Assembly (NCBI RefSeq): GCF_020382885.2
Contig: NC_058512.1
Location: 1,797,001-1,861,000, forward strand
Reading direction: 5' to 3'
Origin: Scatophagus argus
Lineage: Eukaryota; Chordata; Actinopteri; Scatophagidae
Length of the DNA stretch: 64,000 nucleotides
The translations under genes and the position numbers were made by a program. The notes beneath the pieces were generated by a model. The model made no database searches. It was not told the DNA's origin and worked only from the letters and a program-made list of their open reading frames with translations. This document shows positions 1 to 11,112 of this stretch, one piece after another (positions within the stretch are counted from its first letter, which is position 1; the number at the start of each line of letters is the position of its first letter).

Positions 1-874
1 AGGCAGGACTCGAGAAGTAATACACAACAGGGTTTAGGACGCTGTTAAAGTAGGTGAAACACACAGATGTGTAGAACGCCAGATTGGCCTCTTCAAAGTA
101 TTTGCATTCGTTATACCATACCTTTAGGATCCACACAGCAATGCGTGAAATAGTGCTGGGAAAGAAGCAGGTAATGAAGATTAAAGCCACAGCCATGACA
201 AACTGAACAGCCCGTTTGATTTTCCCCTTCTTGTCCACGGTCCTGTTTTTCAGCTGCCACGTTATTCTGATGGTGCAGAAAGCCACGATCGCAGTGGGGA
301 GGAAAAACTGGATGACATAGAAAGTGTTGTGCCAGGTGGAGAGGGGACTGAAACCCATGCAGATGTTGAAACTCTCACACTGGGTACGGTTGCTGCTGCG
401 GAAGAAGTGCTCATTAGCAAGAAGATAGCCAGTAGCAAGAAAGATCAGACCCCAGAGGCCGAGGGAGACCCAGAGAGCGTAGCCCAGACCCATTCGGTTG
501 ATCCTGTTCAGCGGGTGGACGATCTTCAGGTAACGGTCAACAGCCACGGCTGTGAGGAAGAAGATCCCCGCCGCACGGTTGGCTGCCAACAGGAAGAGCA
601 GGATGCGACACAGAGCGTCACCGTGGAGCCAGTCTTTTCCACGCCGGTAGTAGTCTGCCCTGAAAGGCAGGCAGAACAGTACGATGGAGTCTGCGACAGC
701 CAGGTGAGTCAGGTACACGGCGTTGGGCTTCCAGGTGTCCATGTGAAAGATGAACATCCACAAGGCGATGAAGTTCCCCATCAGCCCAAACATGAACTCC
801 AAGATGAGTATGGGAGGCAAGACCTGGTCCAGGATGGGGGCCTCGAAGGCGCAGCACTCGTCTGACTGATTCAT
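1..874 (-). CDS. hcar1-like: Hydroxycarboxylic acid receptor-like GPCR (HCAR family), 3' end outside window
   Basis: Rhodopsin-class GPCR of the plasma membrane, read as one uninterrupted frame of 291 codons that leaves the left edge. The ATG at 874 is fixed by an in-frame TGA two codons upstream. TM1 has GLMGN (about residues 30-34) and TM2 has LAVADS (59-64). The TM3 cysteine is C89 and the E/DRY motif is DRY 113-115. TM7 reads NSVLNPVVYYFSS close to the edge. In TM3 the stretch LLAANRAAG keeps the arginine (about R100) that in human HCAR2 is R111, which binds the ligand carboxylate. Family members sense lactate, ketone bodies or other hydroxy acids and signal through Gi. GPR31 and OXER1 are the nearest alternatives, but position next to denr/ccdc62/hip1r matches the human HCAR cluster. 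Which HCAR subtype it is cannot be decided here. Confidence 0.85.
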   Translation of the reverse strand, partial: MNQSDECCAFEAPILDQVLPPILILEFMFGLMGNFIALWMFIFHMDTWKPNAVYLTHLAVADSIVLFCLPFRADYYRRGKDWLHGDALCRILLFLLAANRAAGIFFLTAVAVDRYLKIVHPLNRINRMGLGYALWVSLGLWGLIFLATGYLLANEHFFRSSNRTQCESFNICMGFSPLSTWHNTFYVIQFFLPTAIVAFCTIRITWQLKNRTVDKKGKIKRAVQFVMAVALIFITCFFPSTISRIAVWILKVWYNECKYFEEANLAFYTSVCFTYFNSVLNPVVYYFSSPA

Positions 875-1531
875 TGTTCAAACATTCGGCGAAGCCTCAC
901 ACCAACCCGCTGCTCTGCGTAGTTTCAACAGATATGCTGTGCCAGGTAACCTATCTGGTAGTCATATTTGCGGTCATGCAAATGATTCTCAAACAAACAC
1001 GCTATATCATGAGCAGAGCGAACATCTGTGCACCGTGGGTGTTATCTTTGGGGAAGCGATATTGACCCAGAGGAACATGGAAACAAAAGTAAATGTTATC
1101 TGTGTGGGGAGTGTGGCCTCATTATAAAACTATTATGCAGGGGAACAGGTTGACTCATGGGGATGCAAGAAAAACAAGTAACCTGAGGCCATTTAAAAAG
1201 CAGGTGATTACAACATAACGTTTCTAATGTTCGACACACCGAAGAAAGAAGGATGTTAAGAGTACAGGCGAGGGGAGAGTGAAATTTATTAGCCTACAGT
1301 TTGCTTGAGTGAAGAATATCTTGGGAGTCATACCACACCTTTGGCAAACGAGAGAAAGCAGCTATTAACTAAAACAAAAACAAAAAAAAAACATATGCCA
1401 AGTGAGTGGCTAAGTCCGCAGCTTTTATGAACAGTAAATAAAATAGGTATAAAATGACTTAATGAGTACATTTGGCCAGGTTGTCGCTGTTACAGGTCAC
1501 ATCCGTTTCAGTAAAAGTGCATATTTGGTCT
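875..1531. other. Spacer between hcar-like gene and denr, with denr 3' UTR
   Basis: No coding signal stands out. On the minus strand an AATAAA (plus-strand TTTATT at 1285-1290) lies about 240 nt after the denr stop and is the likely denr poly(A) signal. An A-rich run lies near 1371-1390. The part from about 875 to 1280 would hold the 5' flank of the hcar-like gene. Confidence 0.5.
1285..1290 (-). terminator. denr: Probable denr poly(A) signal AATAAA
   Basis: Canonical hexamer on the minus strand, the first one after the denr stop codon at 1532-1534. This is inferred from sequence only. Confidence 0.5.
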
Positions 1532-3453
1532 TCACTTCTTGACTTCGCCCAGATCATCGATGCTGTCATCATCCACCTACAGGCAGACACAGAGACTCAA
1601 CTAAATAACAAATTAACTGAGCATGACTTTTAACATTAAACAGGTTTGACTTTTAAACGACAACTCTGTTCTACAGTGAACAAACTCCAGGGAAAGACTG
1701 AAACCAACACTGAATTTATCCACTGACGACACAGAGTGTGAATGAAAGCCTGACAGAACTTCCCCCTCTGAAACCCCGACTGAATAAACTAAGAAAGAGA
1801 AATAACTGTGGGCAAGACGGACCAGCTGAAGATACAAATTCGAGCCGCTCACCTCAGGCCACTTCTCTTGAATGACGTCGATTATGTCATCTGTAAAATC
1901 TCCCTGAATGATTATTTCATCCTCTGCTGTAACTGAGGCACCACAAGAGAATTTCTGGGCAAAGAATCGCTGAGCCTCTTTAAGTTCAATGTCTGCAAGA
2001 GTCCACACAGAAATTATGTTGAGAACAAAGATGTGAGAGAGGGAGAATTACAGTGCTGACAACAGTGAAATAACAAAACAAACTCTTACCAAACGTTGCC
2101 AGGCCACACACCCGTGTCACATATTTTTTCTTGGCTCTTGGGATTTTTGCTATCGTGACTTTTTGAGGAACAGTCTTCTTTTTCTGTCTGATCTGACCTC
2201 TTCCACCTTAGAAAAATAAAACAAAACAAAGTCTATCAACTCTGTGATGATCCACATAACTTCTGATGTCACTATAACCATAAAAGAACCAGAGGGCGTT
2301 TCAAAAGCTTTCAGCTGAAACACAGGGAGGCTTTTATTGTGAAGCAGCCACAGGAAACCCAGAGGTTACAGCTGAAAATGACTGTTCATCCAAAATATGA
2401 GTACAAAATAAGACAAAAGAGTCTTTTCTGGTCTGAACTTCTTCTTAGAACAGACCAGTTCTAAACCTTTGACAACATTTTATTTCTGACAAAGTAGCTG
2501 TAACTTAAACAAAACTAATAAAACTAAAAATATGCCCCCCTCATGACTGACACGGATACCTCTCTTCTGTTTCTTCTTCTCCTCGTCCTCGGCTGCAGGA
2601 GGAGCGTCTCCAGTGCCGGGTTCCTGCTTGGGTGCATTGGCTGCTGGGCCAATAGGACAGAAGGAAAGTGGGAGAATGTCAAAACCAATCCATACCTTTT
2701 CACTTGAAGTCTGGCATAATTACCTGCAGACTTCATTAAAGCCATTTCTCACTCTGGACACACTGTGGTGAACCTTGCACTATAAGTAGCTTTACAACTC
2801 TAAGACACTGCCAAGGTAAGCACACATTCACTAATCTGTGTTCACATTTCTAATAATACACATTTTCCTGATTTATTCCAGAAATTACAACATTCAGAAA
2901 TTCCTCATTATTTATTCTGGTGCAAAAATACAAATTTATTAAACTGCTCAGTTCTAGTCTTGAGTTACAAATGTGATGTATAGCATGTAGATGTCAGGGA
3001 AGCTGAATAGAAATGTTGTTGGCTGAAATTTAAAGGCACTCACCAACAGTCATCCTGGCAAAAACATCCGGAAAGTTCTTCTCGAGCCACTGCCTACATT
3101 TGGCTGGCTCGGGCATGTACTCACAGTACTGCAGATACAACACAGCACATTAAGTTATACCTTCTGAAATGGCATATTTGTGAGTGAAGTGGATCACACA
3201 AGAGCACTTATTTGGTGATCAGACTTACCTCTGTGGGCAGAGAGCACACTGCAGAGAGAGAGAAAATATTTCACATCGTCACATTTTCGAAAAGACACCC
3301 ATGTACATCATCATCTCATTCCCAGTAAAGATGCCAAACATATAAAACATTACATACTGTACCTCCACAGTACAGAACTTTCAGTGGGTACTTTGAATCT
3401 GGGTCCAGTGTCCCTTGCTCTGACGAGCCAGAGTCCAGCTCAGTAGTAGCCAT
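1532..3453 (-). CDS. denr: Density-regulated re-initiation and release factor DENR
   Basis: Cytosolic translation factor that pairs with MCTS1 to eject tRNA from post-termination 40S subunits and to support re-initiation after uORFs. The coding exons on the minus strand are 3453-3363, 3248-3229, 3128-3044, 2640-2560, 2206-2090, 1992-1853 and 1576-1532. They sum to 579 nt (192 aa), and all junctions are GT-AG with matching phases. The N-terminal module keeps the four zinc ligands C29, C32, C39 and C48 in LYCGVCSLPTEYCEY and AKCRQW. A charged linker ([15 protein letters not shown]) leads to the SUI1 domain ([39 protein letters not shown]), and the protein ends LGEVKK. Exon 4 has a CAG-CAG acceptor pair that would add or drop one alanine. 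A 5' non-coding exon probably lies near 4170-4300, since an acceptor sits just upstream of the ATG and a donor (GTACGT) at about 4171. Confidence 0.97.
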
Positions 3454-5240
3454 CACAAATTATCTAAAGAAAAAGACAAATACGTGGATATAAAAAAACA
3501 AAAAACCTAATGCACAAGGCATTTAAGTTTGAGTAAACGATACTGTAGAATATAAAGTCGTGCTAAAAGCCTGGAGCTTCCATTCCACATCCAAACATAA
3601 AGACCAGGGATAAAGATTTGCTAACAGCAGATTCTATTGTGGGCATGAGTGAACAAGCCTCCTGCCAGTATTTCATCATGCTAGCCTGCCCAGCTTACAC
3701 TCTACACACCACATCACATGAACAGCAGCTAACTCGCATCAAGACAGGCTTGTGTGAACTGAAACAGCTCACAGGGTCGGTCCCGCGGGGGCCATTTTAA
3801 TGCACAAAAGCAGAGAAATTCATCGCTGGGTTTAAAACATCGAAGAAGTCAGGAGAACTAACCTTAGCTTTAGCTGGCTAACACATGCGGCTGTTTGACA
3901 GCGGGTATGCTATCAAACAGACCGTTTAGCTACACCACAGATGATGTCAATGATTTAAATATCAGCTTCACCTTGCTGAAAAATAGCCCCGAATTTAGCA
4001 TCAGTGATTTTATTCATCCGGTAAAGGTTAACTCACGCAGCTGTCACCGCCGCACCTCAGTTTGGTGGGCTTTAGCTTTGCAGGCTAATTCAGCCAGCTA
4101 ACGCATCGCTAACTGAATTGGCTGTACTACTGAATAACTGAATAAAGATAGGAAAAGTGTCGAGTTACGTACCCCGCAAAATAAACTCTTAAAACTTTTG
4201 TCTGTCCAGTTCAGAAGCTCGCATTATTAACGTTAGATTGACTTTTGGAAAACCATTCTTATTGAATAAGGTATAGTCGGCGTACTTTGAGCACGCCTAG
4301 TAGCGCTTCTTGTTTTAGTTGTTGTAAGTGGTTGATGCGCAGTGCTGATATGCAACAGCGCCACCTGGTGCGGAGGACGAACACGCTAATGACCGTATAC
4401 ATGTACTATTTAAAGTAATATTTTTGACAGTTTCACCACAGATGTCTTAATAATTTGGACTAATTCATGATAGAAACGATAAAAATAGAGTGGAATTTGT
4501 TCGAATAAAAAAATACTGAATTTAATTTGGCTATAAAGCTTAAATGATTCTGTTCAAGAGTGAGCCAATGAAAAAACAATAAAAATATTTGCTTGTGTTG
4601 TTGTTGTTTAGGCTTATCCGTGAATCTATTGACCTCTCTTTTATTAAATTTATACACATAAAACGCATAATTAAATTATTGTTCTTTTAATAATGTGCTC
4701 TTTATTAATCCGACTTTTATGTTGAAAATCTCACTGTGAAATTCTGCTGACTCGAGCGCAACTCATATCCTTCCTAGGCTGAGTGTTTCAGGGTTAAGTT
4801 AAGAGATGCGGAAGTAAGAAATTAATTCTGGTGTTTATGAGTATGTATGAATAAAACCTACAGTCGTACCTTGATTTATATATATAAATATATATATATG
4901 TTTCACTTTGTGAATTCAGTGAAAAATTTTAGAAAAGAACTTCGGGAAGTCACTTGCCATGACGTCATTGTCAGATCCTTGTCTTCCCATTACAGCCATT
5001 TACATTCAAAAGTTTAACTCTCCTGGAAGCTAACTACAGCCAGAATTTTAAGTTTTCCAGAGAAATTTTTTACTGAGCTGTCGATATTTAAATTAGTTTT
5101 GGAGCGTGTTATTAAATTACACTGGCGCTCAAATGATTTAGCTAGTTTTATCGACTTTTAGAGTTTCTTTTAGAGATGGTAAGCCAACGTTAGCCTAACT
5201 AACTAACTTAAGCTAGCCGACTAGCATGCCCCCCTAAAAG
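3454..5240. promoter_or_regulatory. Shared 5' region between divergent denr and ccdc62
   Basis: denr and ccdc62 point away from each other, with about 1.8 kb between start codons and probably under 1 kb between transcription starts. The denr intron 1 and its non-coding first exon take the left part (about 3460-4300). The remaining roughly 900 bp are AT-rich with a short TA run (about 4880-4900) and a perfect cAMP-response element near ccdc62. No other open frame here looks real. Confidence 0.5.
4960..4967. promoter_or_regulatory. CRE palindrome TGACGTCA
   Basis: Perfect 8-bp CREB/ATF site, 274 bp upstream of the ccdc62 ATG and in the divergent denr-ccdc62 promoter interval. CREM/CREB sites are common in genes expressed in testis, and mammalian CCDC62 is testis-enriched. 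Use by either gene is inference. Confidence 0.45.
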
Positions 5241-8200
5241 ATGACGGCCCACAACAAGTTCAGTACGGTAGCTCAGGAGGTAACATAACACTGGTGGAGA
5301 GAAAACACAAAGCATTTGGAGTTGGGTGTGACAGTAGTGGTTGGGTTAACTGTTATCATGAGATGGACGAAGGGAAAAGACTGCCCCCCTCAAATGGACG
5401 AGCTTCAGCCTGTTTCCCCCGGTCAAATGGTAAACTCCTACATAGTCTCTGTGTACCAGAATTTATTCACGTGTGAACTGTATCAGAAAATTTCAACCAT
5501 CCAATATTCATTTTGACCTTGTTTCAGATACTTCAGCTGAGCTCTGGCACAGCACTCCAATTAAAACGGTCAGTGATATTTCAGTTAAATCCACTTGGTA
5601 ATGCCAAAACCAGTCTGATGTGTTAACTCACCCCCCCATACACACACATGCATACTTGTATACTATGTATACGATATGTATATTTATGTATATTTACATT
5701 CCCTCTGCCACTGAGGTTAGATCTCTATCTTTATTTTTTATTTTATTCTATTCTCTTGTATTTTTGCACAGTTGTTAAAAGGAGTGTTGTTTTTTTCATT
5801 TCACTGTGGATGCACATCCACATGTGACAAATAAAGAATTCTGATTCTGATTCTGATTCTGATGTGTGCCACTTTTCAGAAAAGTGGTGGTGCTTCACTG
5901 GATGCTAGCCCGCCCTCTGTCCTAAGCAGCTTCAGGATGGACAACAGAGCCAAACAGTGGACCAGTAGGTCGCCTCCCATCCCAGTAGACACACTCTGTA
6001 CCCCCAACCAGCAGGACACAGAGGTGAGGCCAAGTTTAGATTACTGACTGGGCCAAGCAGGCATCAGCCCCCAAACTCAACTTAACTGGTTCTAATTTAA
6101 CTTGTGCATTGTTTCCCAAACACTGAGTTAATTTATCTTCATGTGCGGGCTACAAGCTAATACTATAAATCAGCTGTTGTGGTGTATTGTGTGTCTCTCT
6201 CTGTGTTTCACAATAGTTTTCTGTGAATGACCTGAGCGGCTCCACCATCCAGAGGCAGAGGAAGGAGCTCCAGCTGCTAATGGCTGAGCTGAAGGACCGG
6301 GACAGGGAGCTGAACACCATGGCCGCATCCCATCATAAGCAGCTTCACGCCTGGGAACGAGACCGCCAGAGGGTGCTCACCTTGGAGCGGAGGTGTGCCC
6401 GTTTGGATGGTGAGGACACGGAAACCACAAGGATGTCTTCAGTGATTTGATTCCCTTGTTTTATCCACCACCTGTCCAAAAATCAAACATTTATGATTGT
6501 ATTTGACAAAGAGGAGCAAATTGGTTAGTATTAAGAAGTTGCCTGTAATTTTGTGTCCATTCATCAGCCACACACTGACTCTGTAATCCGAGATTTGATT
6601 TTTCTGTCGTTTGTGCAGACGAGCTACAGAAGCGTAACGAGGTGATCCGAGTCCTGACTAAACGTGTGTGGGTGGTGGAAACCAGGGAGGTGGAGGTACA
6701 GAAGGAGCTCAGCGCAGCCCAGCAGCAGCTCTCTGAGCTTGAACAGAAACAGCAGCACATCAGCCAAAAATGTGAAGACTTTGAGGTGCTTTAGCACACA
6801 TTTAGATTCTGTATTTCCCTCTTTTCATGAGATCTGTAGACAGGAAGAACTGTTGGAGGAAGATATGAATTATTACACACAAGGTACTCATTCTTATAAA
6901 GCGGGACTGAAGTGTCCTAACTGTGGTGTCTCTTAGGAGAAGAACCAGAGTCTGAGCTCCACAGTCATGGCTCTGTCCACTCAGGTCGGCTCTCTGCAGG
7001 TCAGGGAGGAAGAGCTGAGCTCCATGCTCAAGCTTAAGGTACGCCAGCAGACTGTTATGTGTTTGTTCCTTCTATAAATGCCGATAAATATTAAGTTAAG
7101 TTGTGTCTGTGTATTTTTTTCTTATTTTCTACCATTTGGTTCATGTGATTTTTTTTCCCCATCAGGACAAAGATGTGACGGAGGCCTCTGGTCAGATAGT
7201 CGACCTCACAGGGCGCCTACGAGACTTGGAGACGTCGCTAACGGAGAGTCGCTCGCGGGAAAGTAAACTCCTGAGAGACTTGGAGGAAAACAAACGGCGT
7301 TACAGAGAGGCCAAGCACGAGATCTCAGGTCTTAAAGGTACACGACCTCCAACCTGTGCTCTTTTTTTTTCACTTTTGTTTACAGATTTACCTGCCTTCA
7401 GAGCTGCAGCTAACAGTCATTTTCATTATTGATTAGTTTGATTTAAAATATTTTCTCTTAATCATTTTGCCTGATGGCAGGAAATAAAACCCCCTTATAG
7501 TTTCCATGTGTTGTTTTCTCAGACTAAAAGCCCAAAACCCGACAACATTCAGTTTATTGTTATGTATGAGAGAGAAAAGCAGCAAACCTGCGCAGTTAAG
7601 AAGCTGGAAACTTTGAATGTTTGCTTGATAAATGATGAAAACAGAAGGCTGTTTGCTTTCTGTCGACTGACTGAAGGGTCTGATGTGCTTCCACGTCTTG
7701 TTGTGTGTGTGGTTTCAGAGGAGCTGAAGCAGCAGCTAACGCAGAGCAGCACTCAGAGGGAGGAGATCATCCGCCTCAAACAGGAGCTGCAGCTGCTGCA
7801 CAGAGATCTGGCTTTGTCAGGTACAGTCAGCTACAGATCCACTCAACCATTATTGAGTCTGTGAATAAATAGTAATTATAACTGTCCTCATGGCCGTGTG
7901 GTGAGATCGTGGCTGACCGTCCTCATGTTTCTTCTGGAAGGAAGCAGCGACAGTCATCCCTTCCTTTTATTGTCGAAGTAAAGACTCAATGATTCATCTC
8001 TCCTGAAGATTTTGCTGGAAGCAAGTAAAAAGACCAGTACAAAACAGGGCTTCAGAACAACTGCTGGCCTCTTACATCTTTTAGAACAGATGAGCTTCTC
8101 CATTCGACTCCAAAAACAAACGAATGAAAAAGTTCTCCTCACATTCGAGGAAACGAGTCAAATGTTGAGCTGAACTGTTGATTCTCGGACGGCCGAATCA

Positions 8201-10372
8201 TTTCAGCTGTGCCGTGGTGGACGTGTCTCGAGACAGCATTAGATTCAGTGAAGGTAATGACCACGTTTGTCCGAGTGTAAGCTGCCTTAATAACCCGCCT
8301 TATCTCTGCAGCCATCCGGGCTGAAGCAGCTTGCAGACACCTCTCGGCCTGAAAATGAAATGTTTGTGATGTTTTTCTCCAGGAGAGGGCGACAGCTGGA
8401 AAGACGAGCTGCTCGAACTGGCTCGCTCCAAACAGGAACGCACCACGTCGGAGCTGCGCTGCCTGCGACAGGTACGCTAATCTGCTGTGTCACCACTCAT
8501 GGAGGACCATTAAGAAAATAAAAGTCATAACAAAAACTTCAAGCAGCAGTTAAGGAAATATGCTGCAGTGACAGCAGATGATTTCCTCATTCCTCCCGCT
8601 CAGGCGGCTGTCGACGTCAGAGGCGTCTTTCTGGTCTGACTGCATACCTGAGTGTTCCTGCAGCTTTTCCCTGTGACTCTGGGCCACTGTCATGTCCACT
8701 AGTTGTGTAAACTGCTCATTAGTGACAAGAGATTGTGTATAATCACATTTTTTTGATTAAATCACACTTAGAAGTTTCACAGACGTAGCGGCATTAAAAA
8801 GCTACATTTTTCCAGGCTCTGGTTCTCTTTTATTCTCATTCAGCTTCAAGCGTATCCCGTTGAATGTATTCACATTTTCAAAGAACATGTTTTACTTTCA
8901 TTAATGTTCCCCTCATTCTTCTCCTGACTGAACAACGTGAGTCAGGGAGTTGCAGGTTGAGGTCCTCAGTCAGCCCGAAGGATTTTAGTTCAGATCCCTT
9001 TGCCCACATGTTCCCTTTCACTCAGGAATCTGTGAGACGCTCCTCTGCTGTGGCCTTTAAGTGTCCGTCATCACGCCATGCTGTTTGTTTGTGTGTGTGT
9101 GTGTTTTACAGGTGTGTGAGAACCAGCGGAATGACCTGCAGCTTTTGCAGCTGAACCTGGAAAGTGCTCATGAAAGCCTCAGAGAGAAGAGCAGTCAGGG
9201 GTTACCCAGCAGGTGAACAGCACGCAGGGAAAACGCACGCTGCTGATGGAAGGCGAACTGCAGGCTTTCTTCTTCTGTGTTGTTCATATCTGCTGGCTGT
9301 CAAAGCTGCTGTGGTGACAGATTGACCTCCAGGCGATTAAATGAAATTTTGGTTTGTCGAGTGCTTTGGGTTTGCTACAGACTTCTGCAGAACTAATTAT
9401 CAGCAGATACTAACATGCTAACACGCTAAGCTAAGACGGTGAATGCAGTGAGTTTTATACCTGATGAACACGTCATATCGACTCGTGATGCAGTCCAAAC
9501 TGTTGGTTCGTATATTCGGTGGATTTCAGAACAACAGTGTTGATCTTGTAGGATTTCGGAGAGGAAAATATGAATGATCTGTTGTCCTCGTCTGTGTCTC
9601 AGTCAGGACAAGACAAGGTGTGGCTGTCTGGACAAACGGTCACCTTCATCGCTCAGGGTGAAGAACTCGAGACTCTCACACCATGTTCTACCAGCAGCCA
9701 ACCTGCAGGGCCCAGTGAGCCCTGATCCGCGGGTCCTCTCAGCTCGCCTGGTGGATGTAAGACAGAAACGATGAATCAATCTTCTTATGGTTTATAGTTA
9801 GCTTAGCTTAGCATAAAGGCAGACAGGGGCAGATGGAAGCTGTTAGCCCGGCTCTGGGCAAAGACAACAGAATCTGCCTGCCAGCACATCCAGAACTCTA
9901 AAACTCTTCTGGCTGTTTAACTTTTGCCAAAGTTAAAAGACGACACGCTGTGGTTTCATTTCCTGTCGAACTACTCCTTTCTGCCCACCAGGGTGGTGAC
10001 CCTCTGTCCAGCTGTTGTCTGCAGCAGCTGTTAGAGGAGTCCAGGCGGGTCGTCGATGCCGGTTCAGAGCTCAGCGGCTCGACACCCCACAGCCCTGAAC
10101 TCAGCAGAGGCTCCGCCGTGAGCTGTGGGGCCGCTGACCCCCTTCACTCTCACCTGCACCACCGACACCACCCAGCTACCCCGACACACCAGGTTTCATG
10201 ACGCCTCTTTTCTTCTCTCTCTCCATTTGTGCTGCTGAGGTGTGGTTGTATCAGGGCTGAGAGATCGAAGTGTTCCTGGGTTCAGTCTGGGTGTGTTGAC
10301 TTGGTTTTTGTTTTTCCCCAGCAGGCCGGTGAAACCTGCCCTCGACACCAGCCAGACGTGTGGACGGCGTGA
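5241..10372 (+). CDS. ccdc62: Coiled-coil domain-containing protein 62
   Basis: Coiled-coil protein; the mammalian orthologue is linked to spermatid acrosome formation and to nuclear-receptor coactivation. Exons are 5241-5279, 5880-6023, 6217-6409, 6619-6785, 6937-7038, 7166-7337, 7719-7820, 8383-8471, 9112-9212, 9603-9756, 9992-10192 and 10325-10372. They sum to 1512 nt (503 aa), against roughly 680 in human, so the divergent middle is shorter. Identity rests on IQRQRKELQLLMAELKDRDR near residue 70, followed by VLTLERRC, EVIRVLTKRV and REEIIRLKQEL, and on the C-terminal LQQLLEESRRVVDAGSEL. Nearly all of residues 60-370 is predicted coiled coil. The first and last exons are the least certain, and the last acceptor has a CAG-CAG choice at 10321/10324. 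An ATTAAA at about 10799 is a possible poly(A) signal. Intron 1 holds an L2 LINE tail that abuts exon 2. Confidence 0.9.
5640..5862 (+). mobile_element. 5'-truncated L2-type LINE tail
   Basis: The 3' end of a non-LTR element in sense orientation inside ccdc62 intron 1. An AT-rich stretch is followed by CTCTGCCACTGAGGT, a CACTGTGGATGCACATCC stretch, AATAAA and a terminal array of ATTCTG units (about 5837-5862), which is the usual 3' end of L2/Maui-like elements in fish. The left limit is vague and no ORF2 part remains. The tail stops 17 bp before ccdc62 exon 2. Confidence 0.6.
9786..9900. repeat. Percomorph dispersed repeat fragment (GTTAGCTTAGC family)
   Basis: Contains TTAGCTTAGCTTAGCATAAAG, then AGCCCGGCTCTG and CTGCCTGCCAGCAC. 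This is the left part of a widespread non-autonomous repeat of spiny-rayed fishes. Related pieces lie at about 24838-24945, 33736-33840 and 34585-34650. It lies in ccdc62 intron 10. Confidence 0.5.
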
Positions 10373-11112
10373 CGCTGACTCAGGAGCACATTTTTCTTCT
10401 TCTTCGTCTTTTTTTGGACTCTTTACCAAAGTTGTTACAGTCAGTGTTTCAACACACAGAAGATTAAAGGTTGAACTCATCTGCCTCTCAGGAAAACAAT
10501 GAAGTGATGTAAATAAGAAACTTTTTATACCGTGTGTGTCTGCACCAGACGTCGACACAGTGTGTGTGTGTGTGTGTGTGTGTGTGTTTAAAGCCCAGGT
10601 GGAGGTGTTTGAAGGCTTTCTCGTGTGCAGTGGGTGAGATGTGAAACCAGTCTTACAGGGCTGTTGACTGGTGTGTCCTCGTTTTGTCTTTCCAGTTTCT
10701 CTGCCTGCAGATCTGCCAGGTGACTCAGAGGAAATGTCGATGGCTGTTAATACTTTTGACTTTTAATTTGTCCCTTGGACTTCGTTTTTCTACTTTTGAT
10801 TAAAAAAAGAAAAAACGTTATATGCAAAGTCCGTGTCGGTGCTGTTTGATTGGTAATTTTAATAGACGCGTCACTGATTTGGTTTTTGTTTTTATCCGTT
10901 TTTACGCGCTTGGAGAGCTTTTACGCACACGAGAAACTGCTTCGTTTACGTCGTGAAGGCCGCGATGTGTTGATCTGTAGAAGCGCGGTGGTGACGCACC
11001 GTTTGTTGGTCAAGAGAGGCGCGAGCGCAGGTGAGGAGCTGAAACCTGGACCCGGAGCGCCGAGGACTCGCTGACTGACTGACCGACTGAGGTTTCAGAG
11101 AACATCAGCGAC
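10373..11112. other. ccdc62 3' UTR and ccdc62-hip1r spacer
   Basis: Holds the ccdc62 3' UTR, a (TG)n run at about 10560-10587 and an ATTAAA at about 10799. The stretch next to the hip1r ATG is more CpG-rich (10900-11100, with GCGCGAGCGC) and is the likely hip1r promoter and 5' UTR. No further gene is seen. Confidence 0.5.

Noticed and set aside
329-865. 178-codon plus-strand ORF at the left end
   Set aside because: It lies antisense to the hcar-like receptor, whose minus-strand frame has all seven-TM hallmarks; the plus-strand peptide resembles nothing.
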